From NCBI GenBank assembly GCA_023450085.1, contig JAEXHI010000021.1:186001-250000 (forward strand): a stretch of DNA of 64,000 nucleotides, written 5' to 3'. Under the pieces are notes generated by a model. The model was not told the origin of the DNA, did no database searches, and saw only the letters and a program-made list of their open reading frames with translations. Made by a program: the position numbers and the translations under genes. The stretch is from Bacteroidota bacterium (GTDB lineage: Bacteria; Bacteroidota; Bacteroidia; Sphingobacteriales; Sphingobacteriaceae). How positions within the stretch are numbered: the first letter of the stretch is position 1; every line of letters starts with the position of its first letter. Shown here piece after piece: positions 18,397-27,964 of the stretch.

Positions 18397-18830
18397 TAGT
18401 GCTCCTTTTCTTTGAGTGATGCACCACAATCATTAGGGCAGCAACAGGCTTTACCTACGCATTTACCAGCTGCCCAATTATCTAAATTTCTAATGACTTG
18501 CTGCATACGGGGCATGGCAAAGTCTTCGCCTTCTTTTAAAGGTACATTGGCAATTTTCAGCCCTGCTTTTCCTGCCGCAATGAGGTTAATGTGCTTGGTT
18601 TCAAATGATGAAGTAGCGATGTACTTTATGCCCAAAGCGCTTAAGCCCATGATCAATGCTTCATCTAACGGATCTTCGTTAAACACAATCAATACTTCCT
18701 TACCTTGTGCAAAAGGCAATGTTTCGCCGCTTAAGCTGTTGGCAATAATGGTAATATCATGTTTTTTGTGGTTAGCCAACACCAGGCACTCTTTTTCTTC
18801 AGGTTTAATGTTATAGGCAATAGCTTTCAT
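18396..18830 (-). CDS. Small lactate-dehydrogenase-like N-domain protein with Cys-rich tail
   Basis: 144 aa. Residues 1-110 resemble the N-terminal catalytic-domain half of D-2-hydroxyacid dehydrogenases (ALGIKYIATSSFETKHINLI, GLKIANVPL), but the NAD-binding Rossmann domain is absent. The tail is rich in Cys: GKCVGKACCCPNDCG holds six Cys, a possible metal or Fe-S site. The frame is intact and its stop overlaps the hemN start (TAATG), so it is a maintained gene and not debris. An FNR-type site and a TAGTTTTG box precede it. A role in anaerobic heme synthesis or metal delivery is inference; no characterised homologue is known to me. Confidence 0.85.
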   Translation of the reverse strand: MKAIAYNIKPEEKECLVLANHKKHDITIIANSLSGETLPFAQGKEVLIVFNEDPLDEALIMGLSALGIKYIATSSFETKHINLIAAGKAGLKIANVPLKEGEDFAMPRMQQVIRNLDNWAAGKCVGKACCCPNDCGASLKEKEH

Positions 18831-18850
18831 CCGTTCTAATTATGTAGATA

Positions 18851-18915
18851 CAAAACTAGCTAGCCACCAAGCCCTAGGAGTTGAGCGTGGTTATCAGAAA
18901 AAGTGATATTCGTCA
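18851..18915 (-). promoter_or_regulatory. Promoter of the Cys-rich gene and hemN: FNR-type site plus TAnnTTTG box
   Basis: Minus strand TGACGAATATCA (18904-18915), fitting TGAY-N4-RTCA, with GTGA/TCAC outer symmetry, upstream of TAGTTTTG (18851-18858). The centre distance is 55 bp, the same as at the ccoNO promoter. The box lies about 20 bases from the ATG at 18830. Confidence 0.8.
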
Positions 18916-18970
18916 CAAATGGATTGGTTGGTTAGTTGATTAGTTGTTTGGTTGGTTAGTTGGATCTCTT

Positions 18971-19713
18971 GTTCATTCCACTCATAGCCCTTGTCATTCC
19001 GAGGGAAGTGCAACGACGAGGAATCTGTTTATACTAGCGCTGAAATCTAATTTTAATTGTTCAAAGGTTAATAACCCGCAGATTGCGCTGATTTATCCGC
19101 TGATTGGTTTGTTGGCTTTAGTCCCGATACTTCGGGATTCATTGGTTCATTCCGCTCATAGCACTTGTCATTCCGGGGGAAGTGCAACGACGAGGAATCT
19201 GTCTATATGAGCGCTGATATTAATTTTAATTGTTCAAAGGTTAATAACCCGCTGATTGCGCTGATTTTTCCGCTGATTGGTTCATTAGTTCACTGGGAAT
19301 TAGTTGCGATGAACGTTTAAAAAGCTTTCCCAAGCACGACTCTCTACCTTTTAGGGAGAGAAACCGCACAGCGGAGAGAGGGTTTAATTGTTTAACTGGT
19401 TCCCCCTAGCACATTCTCTATGTAAATGGGTTATTCTGTTGATAATTCATTAGAGATTCCTCGTCGCTGCGCTTCCCTCGGAATGACAAAAAATACAACG
19501 TCATCCTATTAACCACCCGCAGATCGAGTATTCAGGGCTCCTAAAACAAAAAATGCAATAAAACACTTCCGTTCTATTGCATTTACCCCCCCCAATCAAA
19601 TGGGATATAACCACTAAGAATAGTACCAACAAAGCAAAACGCTAGTAGATCTTTATTCTTTACTCCTTGCTCCTTATTCCTTATTCCTAACTCCTAGCTC
19701 CTTACTCCTAAAT
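18971..19713. repeat. Direct 138-bp repeat and other modules
   Basis: Two copies of a 138-bp unit (18971-19108 and 19145-19282) each carry the 35-bp TGTCATTCCG element followed by AATTTTAATTGTTCAAAGG and two GCTGAT-rich stretches. Further on are part of the TTGTTTAACTGG module (about 19384) and the 35-bp element in the opposite orientation (about 19452-19490). No gene is supported in this stretch. Confidence 0.75.
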
Positions 19714-21072
19714 CTATTTCTTCACCGGTGCCACCAAACCAGGATACAACACCCCGTCGGTATTTAAGTTGAGGTTAAGCAGTTTGGCAATTAAAGGCGC
19801 AATATCTTCTTGTCCCATTAAAGGCAATACGGCACCAGGTTTAATTCCCTTACCAAAAGCCACAAAACCTGTTTGTATTTCCTTAAAATTAGGCAAATAG
19901 CCATGTGTACCACCACTTACCGAAGCCAGCATGTCGCCAGTAGCCGAAGCACCAAAGCTAAAGCCCTGATTTGCGGCCAAGGCCAATACGGCGTTAGGGT
20001 CGCCTTGTGCTTTGGTCAAAGCGTCTTTATCCAACACTTCAAACATGCGCTGATAGCGCTCAGGCAATTGTGCCAAACCTTGTTTTATTTTAGCCAAAGT
20101 GGCTTTATCCTTTGGATCTTTTAAATGTAAAAAGGCCGAACCTCCACTTTGTTGGAAATAAGCCTTCCAAGCTTCCTTATTGGCATCGTCGTACAGACCT
20201 AGTTGAGCCAATAACACATTGGGTTTAAACTGCGTGTGAATGTCTACAAAACCGTGATCACCGGTAATGATAAACGTGGTGTTCTTGGCAATACCTGCTG
20301 CTTCTACAGCATCAATTAAGTTTCTAATGGCCACATCGGCACCCACTACGGCTGATCTCACTTTATCGCCATCTCTGCCCTGCTCGTGTTCAAAATGGTC
20401 GGTAGCGGCAATGTGTAGGGCCAAGAAATTAGGTTTATAGCGTTTAATGATATAAGCCGCCATTCTTGCCTTGTTTTGGTCGTTGCTATTGTAGTCAAGT
20501 GTAGCGCCAAACTCACCAAACTTACCCACGGCGTAGTCTTGTACTTCTTGTACCAACTCCTTAGGACTCGACTCCAACAACATGGCTTTTACTTCGTCCT
20601 TTTTCTCGCCTTTGTTTTGTGGCAACACCACATACTCGGGTAAATTATAGGTAATAGGCGCTCCTACTGTTACTGGCCAGCTTACACAAGCGGTCGTTAG
20701 GCCTGCATCTTTAGCGGCGGTCCATAAAGTAGGTACTTTAATGTCTTTATAATACCAAAACCATTTGCCCGAAATGCCCAAAGGCTCTACTGGCGTATTG
20801 TAATAAATACCGTGCTTTGCTGGCAATACCCCTGTAACAATGGTGGTATGTGATGGATAGGTTACCGTTGGAAAGCTTCCACGTACCCCTTCGGCATAAG
20901 CGCCCTTGTTCATTCCCTGACGCACGTTCACCATTCCCCATTGTGCATCCAGGTAAAACTCTGGTCTTAAACCATCAACACTGATCAATATCACGTGGTT
21001 TTGTTCCTGTGCCTGTGCCACCACAGCGTTCATTCCCAAACCTATTAGCAAAGCAAATATTTTTTTCATCAT
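19714..21072 (-). CDS. Secreted nucleotide pyrophosphatase/phosphodiesterase-like protein
   Basis: 452 aa with a signal peptide cut after AQAQ (about residue 22). It belongs to the alkaline-phosphatase superfamily, NPP type: metal-binding LISVDGLRPEF, the nucleophile Thr in TYPSHTTIVTG, the DHFEHEQGRDG metal site and ITGDHGFVDIH. Family members cleave phosphodiester or pyrophosphate bonds in nucleotides or lipids outside the cytoplasm. It is transcribed alone and is flanked by repeat DNA on both sides. The substrate cannot be told from the sequence. Confidence 0.93.
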   Translation of the reverse strand: MMKKIFALLIGLGMNAVVAQAQEQNHVILISVDGLRPEFYLDAQWGMVNVRQGMNKGAYAEGVRGSFPTVTYPSHTTIVTGVLPAKHGIYYNTPVEPLGISGKWFWYYKDIKVPTLWTAAKDAGLTTACVSWPVTVGAPITYNLPEYVVLPQNKGEKKDEVKAMLLESSPKELVQEVQDYAVGKFGEFGATLDYNSNDQNKARMAAYIIKRYKPNFLALHIAATDHFEHEQGRDGDKVRSAVVGADVAIRNLIDAVEAAGIAKNTTFIITGDHGFVDIHTQFKPNVLLAQLGLYDDANKEAWKAYFQQSGGSAFLHLKDPKDKATLAKIKQGLAQLPERYQRMFEVLDKDALTKAQGDPNAVLALAANQGFSFGASATGDMLASVSGGTHGYLPNFKEIQTGFVAFGKGIKPGAVLPLMGQEDIAPLIAKLLNLNLNTDGVLYPGLVAPVKK

Positions 21073-21140
21073 TCTGTTTTTTGATGCTGCGAATATATTA
21101 GCTCATTATGCCCTGGGTATTATGTGAATGTTAATTTTTG

Positions 21141-21495
21141 TTTAGGAATTAGGGGTTAGGAACTAGGAGTTAGTGGTTAGTGGTTAGTGGCTAGTGGCTA
21201 GTGGTTAGTAGTTAGTATCGGTTAATTGTTTAACTGGTTAATTGTACTATGAACGTGAATATTTCACTATTCCAACTCGTAACTAGCAACTGAAAACTGT
21301 AAATGGGTTATTCGGTTAATTGTTTAACTGGTTAATTGTTACTATGAGCGTGAATACTTCACTATTCCAACTCGTAACCGGCAACTGAAAGCTGTAAATG
21401 GGTTATTCGGTTAATTGTTTAACTAGTTAATTGTTACTATGAACGTGAATACTTCACTATTCCAACTCGTAACCGGCAACTGAAAACTGGTAACT
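21141..21495. repeat. Hexamer run plus three tandem 95-bp units
   Basis: About 21145-21215 is a run of TTAGTG-like hexamers. From 21219 three tandem units with a period of 94-95 bp follow (starting near 21219, 21313 and 21408), each with GGTTAATTGTTTAACTGG, an ACTATGAACGTGAAT block and CCAACTCGTAACCGGCAACTG. A diverged fourth copy lies at about 22248-22342. No spacer-repeat pattern is present, so this is not a CRISPR array. Confidence 0.85.
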
Positions 21496-21566
21496 GTTCA
21501 TTCCCACCCCTTGCACCTTCCCCTCGCATTCCCTATCTTTATCAACACACTACTAAAAAACAACCT

Positions 21567-22187
21567 ATGAAAACCACCAAACCAACCGATCCTTTCGAGT
21601 TAACTTTATGTCTGCATGGAATGGCCATGTTTATCACCAATGCCTATTCCCAAAACTACCGTTTCTGCCATTTTCTAACTTTTAAAAAATCACTTAAGGC
21701 TTTAGCGCGTGAGTTTAAAGACCCAGAGGACAATCTTATCGACGACATCGAATTTTTTAAGGATGTAGACGACCCCATTGTAAGGAATGCTTATAAAGCA
21801 ACCACTTTGCTGATCAATTACCTTAATCCATTCCTACTCCGTTATGGCCTTGATCATGAGGAGATAATGGCATCTGATATTGATCAGGAAGCGAGAAGAT
21901 ATGCACCTACCTTTAGTTTTTGGCTAAACCGAAAAAGCTATATTCAAACTTCATTAGCCTATCAGCGTTTCCTCGAAGAACTTTCCAATACCTTCTATTA
22001 CTATGCTTGTGCACTTAGCCTCAACAGCTATCAAATTCCCGTTTTCATGAGAAACTCCCTCAGCTACACGCCTCAAGGCAGTTTCAGATGGCTCAATATC
22101 GATCATTATGAAGTAGAAAGCTTGGTAGCACTTATCGAAACGCTGCAGAAAATAGAAGCAGAACTGGAAGCGCTCATGACTAATTAG
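21567..22187 (+). CDS. Conserved hypothetical soluble protein
   Basis: 206 aa, ATG start, no signal peptide or membrane segment. It looks fully helical, with aromatic-rich segments (NRKSYIQTSLAYQRFLEEL, NTFYYYACALS) and a C-terminal helix EALIETLQKIEAELEALMTN-like. I do not recognise the family. It stands alone on the plus strand between repeat blocks; the upstream TATCTTTA at about 21532 is a near match to the Bacteroidota -7 box. The codon use looks like that of the neighbouring core genes. Confidence 0.75.
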   Translation: MKTTKPTDPFELTLCLHGMAMFITNAYSQNYRFCHFLTFKKSLKALAREFKDPEDNLIDDIEFFKDVDDPIVRNAYKATTLLINYLNPFLLRYGLDHEEIMASDIDQEARRYAPTFSFWLNRKSYIQTSLAYQRFLEELSNTFYYYACALSLNSYQIPVFMRNSLSYTPQGSFRWLNIDHYEVESLVALIETLQKIEAELEALMTN

Positions 22188-22344
22188 TGGCTAGTGGCTA
22201 TTCATAGTCCCGACCCTTCGGGATTAGTAATGCAATTGATTGAGTTTCGGTTATTCGGTTAATTGTTTAACTGGTTAATTGTTCCTATAAAAGTAAATAC
22301 CTCACCATCCCAACTGGTAACTGAAAATTGTCAACTGATAACTG

Positions 22345-22923
22345 CTACGCCGCCTCTTCCCTCCATTGTAACCTCAAACGCCTTACATACTTAAACCCTG
22401 CGTAATACACTTGAGTAAAGCAAATAAACATCCCCAGCTTAAGGAATAATCCACTACCTATACTTAAAATATCTTCCGAAAGGCCAATTTTAAGCAACCC
22501 GCCTTGGTTAACCTTCCACAAAAAGACTACTAGCTCCACAGGAACCAGCAACACCAAACCAATCAATACCCTTAACCATGGGCGATATTTAAACTTTGGT
22601 AACCTTAACAACTGTGTAGCACCTATCCATAACACCATTTGCAACCAAAAGCTCCACCAATACTTGCCAAACATTCTATTAAGGGTGGCTGCGCTGTCTG
22701 GTTCTCGGTGGGTCATTAATGCTCCTACAATTAGGATGATCCATAAGCACCAATAAACCATTCCTAAAGAGATCATAAAACCACAAAAGATCTTGTTCTG
22801 CAAAATCCTTTCGGCATTTTTAGGCAATAGTAAAACTAGCAGATATAGAATGGAAATTAGACCAAAAGCGGCAAATAGGTCTTGTTGGATGAATAAGAGG
22901 ATATGGTTGAGGGTTTCGAGCAT
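22345..22923 (-). CDS. Integral membrane protein, unknown function
   Basis: 192 aa with about four to five membrane segments: residues 10-34, 44-70, 90-108, 115-135 and 155-175. No conserved catalytic motif was recognised. The C-terminus is basic (RRLRLQWREE), consistent with a cytoplasmic end. It is transcribed in the same direction as, and just downstream of, the defense island (13 bases after the PLD-like gene), but looks unrelated to defense. It may share the transcript only by chance. Confidence 0.7.
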   Translation of the reverse strand: MLETLNHILLFIQQDLFAAFGLISILYLLVLLLPKNAERILQNKIFCGFMISLGMVYWCLWIILIVGALMTHREPDSAATLNRMFGKYWWSFWLQMVLWIGATQLLRLPKFKYRPWLRVLIGLVLLVPVELVVFLWKVNQGGLLKIGLSEDILSIGSGLFLKLGMFICFTQVYYAGFKYVRRLRLQWREEAA

Positions 22924-22936
22924 GATATTGAAATAG

Positions 22937-23776
22937 CTAAAACTTAAATTTACTTTTAGCTTCCTTCCAATTCTTTCTCAGGATAGGTGATTTAAAGCTT
23001 GTTTCGCCATTACTTTGCTCACCAGTATAATGACAGTATTTTTCAGGATAATCTGGATTACTGAAATTTTGCCAGCTTTTGAATGCCTTATAACCAAAAG
23101 GTTGTTTTAAATCAAAGGGAATTTCGATCCCTGTTCTAATACAATAACCCATGGGTAATTTAGGTTGTTCAAATGATTTATAACCTACTGGTTTTGGTTT
23201 AAGCGTTTCATAGATTTCATCCATGGTATTCAAGTTAATCTTCGACCCAATATACTCCGAACCAAGACCATACATGGTCTTTTTGAATTCTGGAGATTTA
23301 GCAAACCTAAGTGTAGCGCCCTTAATCACTTTTTCAAAGTAAGTAAATGCATCTAATTCAGGATTATCTCCTTTGATAAGTGTGGACAAGACCCCTTTTA
23401 CATCCATCAAAATACCTGCTTCTATATTGTTATTTTGTGAACTTTCATGTAAGTTCATAGAAGTAATGATAGCCCTATCTTCATTAGCATAATATTTAGC
23501 ATGTAGTTTAGGTTCGTACCTTATTTCAACATGGGGAAGATCACTTAAAAAGTCAAAATCTTCTTTAGATAAGCTTTTGTATAATCCTTCTTCATTTTTA
23601 CCAAACACTACCACAATTTTAAGGTTAGGCTGGTCGTTTTTAGAAAGTAACTCCTTCTTTAAACGGTCATGTAATTTAATGTAAGGACATACCAGGTATA
23701 AGTAATCGTCTGCATCACGAATAAGATATTCTAATTGAAGGTTTATCTCACTACCATTTATAAATGAAATAGCCAT
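22937..23776 (-). CDS. Phospholipase-D-like protein of a defense island
   Basis: 279 aa. Residues 5-140 form a PLD-type nuclease domain with one HKD-like motif, LHAKYYANEDRAIITSMNL (His92, Lys94, Asp100, with one extra residue before Asp), so activity would require a dimer. The C-terminal part (about 205-279) carries two Cys-containing repeats, GYCIRTGIEIPF and KYCHYTGEQSNG, like a small zinc finger that follows PLD domains in some DNA-processing proteins. It lies 39 bases downstream of the DUF5655 gene at the end of the hsd run. Role as nuclease or membrane-acting effector is inference. Confidence 0.8.
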   Translation of the reverse strand: MAISFINGSEINLQLEYLIRDADDYLYLVCPYIKLHDRLKKELLSKNDQPNLKIVVVFGKNEEGLYKSLSKEDFDFLSDLPHVEIRYEPKLHAKYYANEDRAIITSMNLHESSQNNNIEAGILMDVKGVLSTLIKGDNPELDAFTYFEKVIKGATLRFAKSPEFKKTMYGLGSEYIGSKINLNTMDEIYETLKPKPVGYKSFEQPKLPMGYCIRTGIEIPFDLKQPFGYKAFKSWQNFSNPDYPEKYCHYTGEQSNGETSFKSPILRKNWKEAKSKFKF

Positions 23777-23815
23777 TGTTTTGATTAGCGTTAAAATGAA
23801 AAAATATAATTTTAA

Positions 23816-24724
23816 TTAATAAATGGCCTGCTTCACCAAACTCATGATATATTCTAAATCCTTAGTATCACGTACTACCACTTCATAATCTCCATTTCCC
23901 CAATGTCCCACAGATGAAATATCTCTCATGATATTTTTAGGATCACTCAGTTCTCCCTTTTTCTTATTGATAAAGATTTTAATGCCATTTTTCAGGACCA
24001 CAATGTCAGCTAAGTTTTTCTCTTTCTTAAAAGCAATATATAGTTTCTTGGCCTCAACGTCAGCATCTGGTATCAAAGTAAGTATCGCATTTTTGAAATC
24101 TTCATACAACTCCTTCACCTCCTCACTTTTCCCTTGCAAATGATCCTCCTCCGTGTAAACTTTAATCTCGCTAACTACCTTTTTCAGTTCAGTATTTTCA
24201 GCACCTTGAAGCTGTTTAATGCTCGGTGCCGATTTACTTTTCTTTATAGGATTAACGGTAAGAATATCTCCCTCAAACTGTTTCACCTCCCAAAGTTCAA
24301 TAGCTAAATCCTTAAAGTTGGTGGCTTGTTTTTGGTTTTCATTAAAACCAGGCGAAACAAATATTACTTTTGTTTGCGACCAATCTATTTGGCTTCGCAA
24401 CAATGTCTTATTAAAGCGCTCATTATATTCTACAATAAACTCGGCACCATAATCCAACATCAAATTCAAGTAGGCAATTCCTTGATCTACCACACTATTG
24501 CTATTGCTTCTTTTGTATTCAATAATTACAAAAGCTTTTGCTTCTTCATCAAAAGCAAGTGTATCTAAACGGTAATTCTTAATCGTAAATTCCGATTTAA
24601 CCAACGTCAACTGTGTAAGTTCTGTTAAATTGGCTTCAAATATTCTTTGCAAATCTCTTTCCAGCTTAAAGGGTATTTCTTTAAGCGAAGAAAGGGTTTG
24701 TTTGTTGTTTTTAAAGAGTAGCAT
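23816..24724 (-). CDS. DUF5655 protein with PD-(D/E)xK-like domain
   Basis: 302 aa. The N-terminal 130 residues look like a restriction-endonuclease-like fold: a YRLDTLAFDEE strand, then FVIIEYKRSNSN, giving the Asp...Glu-x-Lys pattern of NucS/RecB-type nucleases. The C-terminal domain (about 205-302) is DUF5655: LYIAFKKEKNLADIVV, FINKKKGEL, DISSVGHWGNGDYEVV. Proteins with this layout are frequent next to type I restriction genes. It follows hsdR after 132 bases on the same strand. Function is not known; a DNA nuclease is a reasonable inference. Confidence 0.85.
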   Translation of the reverse strand: MLLFKNNKQTLSSLKEIPFKLERDLQRIFEANLTELTQLTLVKSEFTIKNYRLDTLAFDEEAKAFVIIEYKRSNSNSVVDQGIAYLNLMLDYGAEFIVEYNERFNKTLLRSQIDWSQTKVIFVSPGFNENQKQATNFKDLAIELWEVKQFEGDILTVNPIKKSKSAPSIKQLQGAENTELKKVVSEIKVYTEEDHLQGKSEEVKELYEDFKNAILTLIPDADVEAKKLYIAFKKEKNLADIVVLKNGIKIFINKKKGELSDPKNIMRDISSVGHWGNGDYEVVVRDTKDLEYIMSLVKQAIY

Positions 24725-24856
24725 GATTTGAAATAGCTTTAATTAAATTTAGATATTTTAAATTTCAGGAATGCAAATTTGAAAAAAGTGAGCATTTTAT
24801 CAATTCAGATTACTAAAAATTAGCTTTTGTCTTTTTTATTTGGACTTTGCCGTCTA

Positions 24857-27800
24857 TTACAATTGTCCCCCTATTCCTTTAAATTTTTCTACAAAGGCAC
24901 TGATTTTTTGAAAAACACTTTGTTTCTTGGTTAGATACTGTGGATTTAGCGGGCTCATTTTAGGTAAAATGGCGTTCAGTTCTGTTCCATTTTCACTGGC
25001 AAACTCCCGTTTTAATGAGGTGGCTATATATCTTTTTGTCGCCTCCTCATTTAAGTTCTCTTCTGCTATCAATTCAACAGCTTCAGTTCTTTGTTTCTGA
25101 CCCGCATAGGCATAAAATGCGTCTAGAATATTTGGCTTTTCTTGTATTTTATCAAGTTCTGTTGCATTAATAAAGTCAACTACCAAACTCTCTTTTGCTC
25201 TTTGACCAATACTGGCACGAATTACTCTACGAATTTCATCAATTAAAGCTGCTTTATCTTTTGTCTTTTTGTTGTGTTCAAAAATTAATTCCAGAATATA
25301 ATCCAGATTTATTTCCTGAGATTTCAATAAGTCTATTTCAAAAACAACGTCATCCCAATCAATTTTAGATGCTTCGGCTTCTTTTCCGTTTTTCTCCCGT
25401 CTTAACCAATCGCGTATGTCATTGTAGGTTGAACGATAGTCCTGAGCGGTTCTTTCTGGCAATAGAGCGATTTCCTGCATTGCTGAAATATCTTCGTCTG
25501 TCACGAAATAAATCTCTTTGAATGCTTCGACAGCCTCAGGATTATGTACATCTATAGCCTGTAATGCTTTAAGGTGAGTAAATTCATCGTAATTCTGTAA
25601 AACATTTTCTACACGCAGATATTCACCAAAAAGTTTCGCAAACTCTTTTTTTTCTTTTTCTGTGACAATTTCATCAGGGTTGGGGAACCTGTCATTCAAT
25701 TCATTTACAACATCAATATAACCTCTGCGGGCTTCGCCGGTAGCAATATCTGTAAAACCTTCCAAATATTCTTTGTAGCTCTTTTCAAGCACCACATTTT
25801 TGGTATTGTTATCTCCAAATAAAGTGATGGCATCAATGGTTGATTGTTCTAAATCTCTAAATGTAACAATGTTACCAAAGGTTTTTGTGGCATCATAAAT
25901 ACGATTGGTACGCGAAAACGCCTGCATTAGTCCATGATAGTGCAGATTCTTATCTACAAAAAGTGTATTCAGTGTAGGAGCATCGAATCCGGTAAGGAAC
26001 ATACCTACTACAATGATAAGGTCTACTTCTTTGCTCTTTACTCTTTTTGCTAGGTCGCGGTAGTAGTTTTGAAATTCTTTGCTTTCAACTCCAAAACTGG
26101 TTTTGAACATAGCGTTATAATCATTGATTGCCTTGGATAAGAATTCTTTTGCGCTAATATCCATCGCTGATGGCTCAAAAGTTTCATCCGGTATTTCACC
26201 AATGGCGTTTTGTTCTTCATTGGCTGCAAAAGAAAAGATGGTTGCTATTTTCAACGGTCTTTCACTTTCTATTTGCAGACGATTCAGTTCTTCATAATAA
26301 CATTTGGCAGCATCTACACTGCTTACGGCAAACATGGCATTAAACCCTTTGTTGCTGCCCTGATTTCTGTGGGTTTTAATTCTTAAATTTTGCAAAATGT
26401 ATTGCGAGATTTCTTTAATACGGGCTGGATGAAGTAATGCTTTTGTGTTTTCTGCAGCGCTCAGTTTTTTTTCATCCTGCTCTTGCTCTATTTTCTTAAA
26501 CTGTGGACGTACATTGTTGTAGTCTACTTTGAACTTCAATACCTTTTCATCTCTAATAGCATCGGTTATCACATAGGAATGCAATTCGCGACCAAATACA
26601 CTTGCTGTAGTTTCAGCGCCTAAAGCGTTTTTAGGAAAAATCGGTGTACCGGTAAACCCAAACTGATAGAATTTTTTAAATTTTTTCTTCAGATTTTTCT
26701 GAGCTTCACCAAATTGAGAGCGGTGCGCCTCATCGAAGATAAATACCACTTGCTTTTGATAAATGGCTAAATCACCTTCACTTTTCATGAGGTTGTTTAG
26801 CTTCTGTATGGTGGTAACAATAATCTTGTTATCTACTTTTTCAATATTCCTTTTTAAACCGGCAGTACTATCGGAACCATTTACGCTATCGGGCGAAAAG
26901 CGTTGATATTCTTTCATGGTCTGAAAGTCTAAATCTTTACGATCCACTACAAAGAATACTTTGTCAATAAAGTCAAGCTGTGTTGCCAGTCTTGCCGCTT
27001 TAAAACTGGTCAGGGTTTTTCCCGAACCTGTGGTGTGCCATATAAATCCGCCGCCTTCTGCAGAAGACCATTTTTTGGCTTCAAAAGAACTTTTTATTTT
27101 CCACAACATTCTTTCTGTTGCCGCTATCTGATACGGTCGCATGATGAGCAATGTATCGCTGGTATCAAAAACGGAATAGGTGAGTAATACATTTAGCAAT
27201 GTATGTTTCTGAAAAAAAGTGGCTGTAAAATCTTTCAGGTCTTTAATCAAAGAGTTATCCGCTCTTGCCCAGTTCATGGTAAAGTCGAAACTGTTTTTGT
27301 CCCGCTTTACGGTGTTGGCAAAATAACGGCTGTCGGTACCGTTTGAGATAACGAATATCTGCAAGTATTTAAAAAGAGAATTTTCACTATTGAAGCTTTC
27401 TTTGCTGTAACGATGTACCTGATTAAATGCCTCACGGATAGCAACTCCACGTTTTTTTATTTCCACCTGTACCAAAGGCAAACCATTCACCAGGATGGTT
27501 ACATCATATCGATTGGCGTGCGTTCCTTTCTGCTCGAATTGTGAAATTACCTGCACTTTATTGCGGACAACGTTTTCTTTATCTACTAAATAAATATTTT
27601 GAATGTGACCATCATCAAATACAAAATCGTAAATATAGTTTTCATGAAGCTTTCTTGTTTTATCAACGATGCTATCTCCAGGTTTATCTAAATATTCTTC
27701 TACAAAACGAACCCATTCCGCATCTGTAAACTCCATATTATTCAGAGCCTGCAGTTGCTGCCTTACATTAGCCAGCATAGCTTCCCGTGTAGTAAGGTTA

Positions 27801-27964
27801 GATGGTTTTTCGTAACCCTGAGCGACTAAATCCCGGATAAATTCCTGCTCAAGGGCAGCTTCCGTCTGATAGACCGCTGGTGGTTCGTTCAATGTTGAAT
27901 ATTTGTCGTATTTATCAAGAACGATGAAATTATTTGATTCTGCTATGGTGTTATACTGTGTCAT
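24857..27964 (-). CDS. hsdR: Type I restriction enzyme, R subunit
   Basis: 1035 aa. The N-terminal nuclease domain shows YDVTILVNG then QVEIKKRG (about 150-170), the PD-ExK active site. The two RecA-like motor domains follow: Walker A HTTGSGKTL (about 307), DEAHRSQFG (about 410), GFTGTP (about 440), and the late motifs VVGMFLTGFDAP and QAFSRTNR. The long C-terminal helical region binds the methylase core. HsdR translocates DNA and cuts unmodified DNA. The start overlaps the end of the ATPase gene by 14 bases, so the hsdM-hsdS-ATPase-hsdR genes form one operon. Intact and of normal length. Confidence 0.97.
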   Translation of the reverse strand: MTQYNTIAESNNFIVLDKYDKYSTLNEPPAVYQTEAALEQEFIRDLVAQGYEKPSNLTTREAMLANVRQQLQALNNMEFTDAEWVRFVEEYLDKPGDSIVDKTRKLHENYIYDFVFDDGHIQNIYLVDKENVVRNKVQVISQFEQKGTHANRYDVTILVNGLPLVQVEIKKRGVAIREAFNQVHRYSKESFNSENSLFKYLQIFVISNGTDSRYFANTVKRDKNSFDFTMNWARADNSLIKDLKDFTATFFQKHTLLNVLLTYSVFDTSDTLLIMRPYQIAATERMLWKIKSSFEAKKWSSAEGGGFIWHTTGSGKTLTSFKAARLATQLDFIDKVFFVVDRKDLDFQTMKEYQRFSPDSVNGSDSTAGLKRNIEKVDNKIIVTTIQKLNNLMKSEGDLAIYQKQVVFIFDEAHRSQFGEAQKNLKKKFKKFYQFGFTGTPIFPKNALGAETTASVFGRELHSYVITDAIRDEKVLKFKVDYNNVRPQFKKIEQEQDEKKLSAAENTKALLHPARIKEISQYILQNLRIKTHRNQGSNKGFNAMFAVSSVDAAKCYYEELNRLQIESERPLKIATIFSFAANEEQNAIGEIPDETFEPSAMDISAKEFLSKAINDYNAMFKTSFGVESKEFQNYYRDLAKRVKSKEVDLIIVVGMFLTGFDAPTLNTLFVDKNLHYHGLMQAFSRTNRIYDATKTFGNIVTFRDLEQSTIDAITLFGDNNTKNVVLEKSYKEYLEGFTDIATGEARRGYIDVVNELNDRFPNPDEIVTEKEKKEFAKLFGEYLRVENVLQNYDEFTHLKALQAIDVHNPEAVEAFKEIYFVTDEDISAMQEIALLPERTAQDYRSTYNDIRDWLRREKNGKEAEASKIDWDDVVFEIDLLKSQEINLDYILELIFEHNKKTKDKAALIDEIRRVIRASIGQRAKESLVVDFINATELDKIQEKPNILDAFYAYAGQKQRTEAVELIAEENLNEEATKRYIATSLKREFASENGTELNAILPKMSPLNPQYLTKKQSVFQKISAFVEKFKGIGGQL

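Noticed and set aside
17050..18429. hemN start at 18429
   Set aside because: The ATG at 18396 overlaps the upstream stop and gives the usual HemN N-terminus; the extra eleven residues lie in the coding end of the upstream gene.
18412..18816. Plus-strand open frame of 134 codons
   Set aside because: Antisense to the small Cys-rich gene, whose stop-start coupling to hemN and promoter support the minus strand.
18944..19210. Plus-strand open frame of 88 codons
   Set aside because: It consists of the direct repeat and the 35-bp element, with low-complexity translation; no homology-like content.
21219..21495. Possible CRISPR array
   Set aside because: Units are contiguous 95-bp copies without unique spacers and no cas gene is near.
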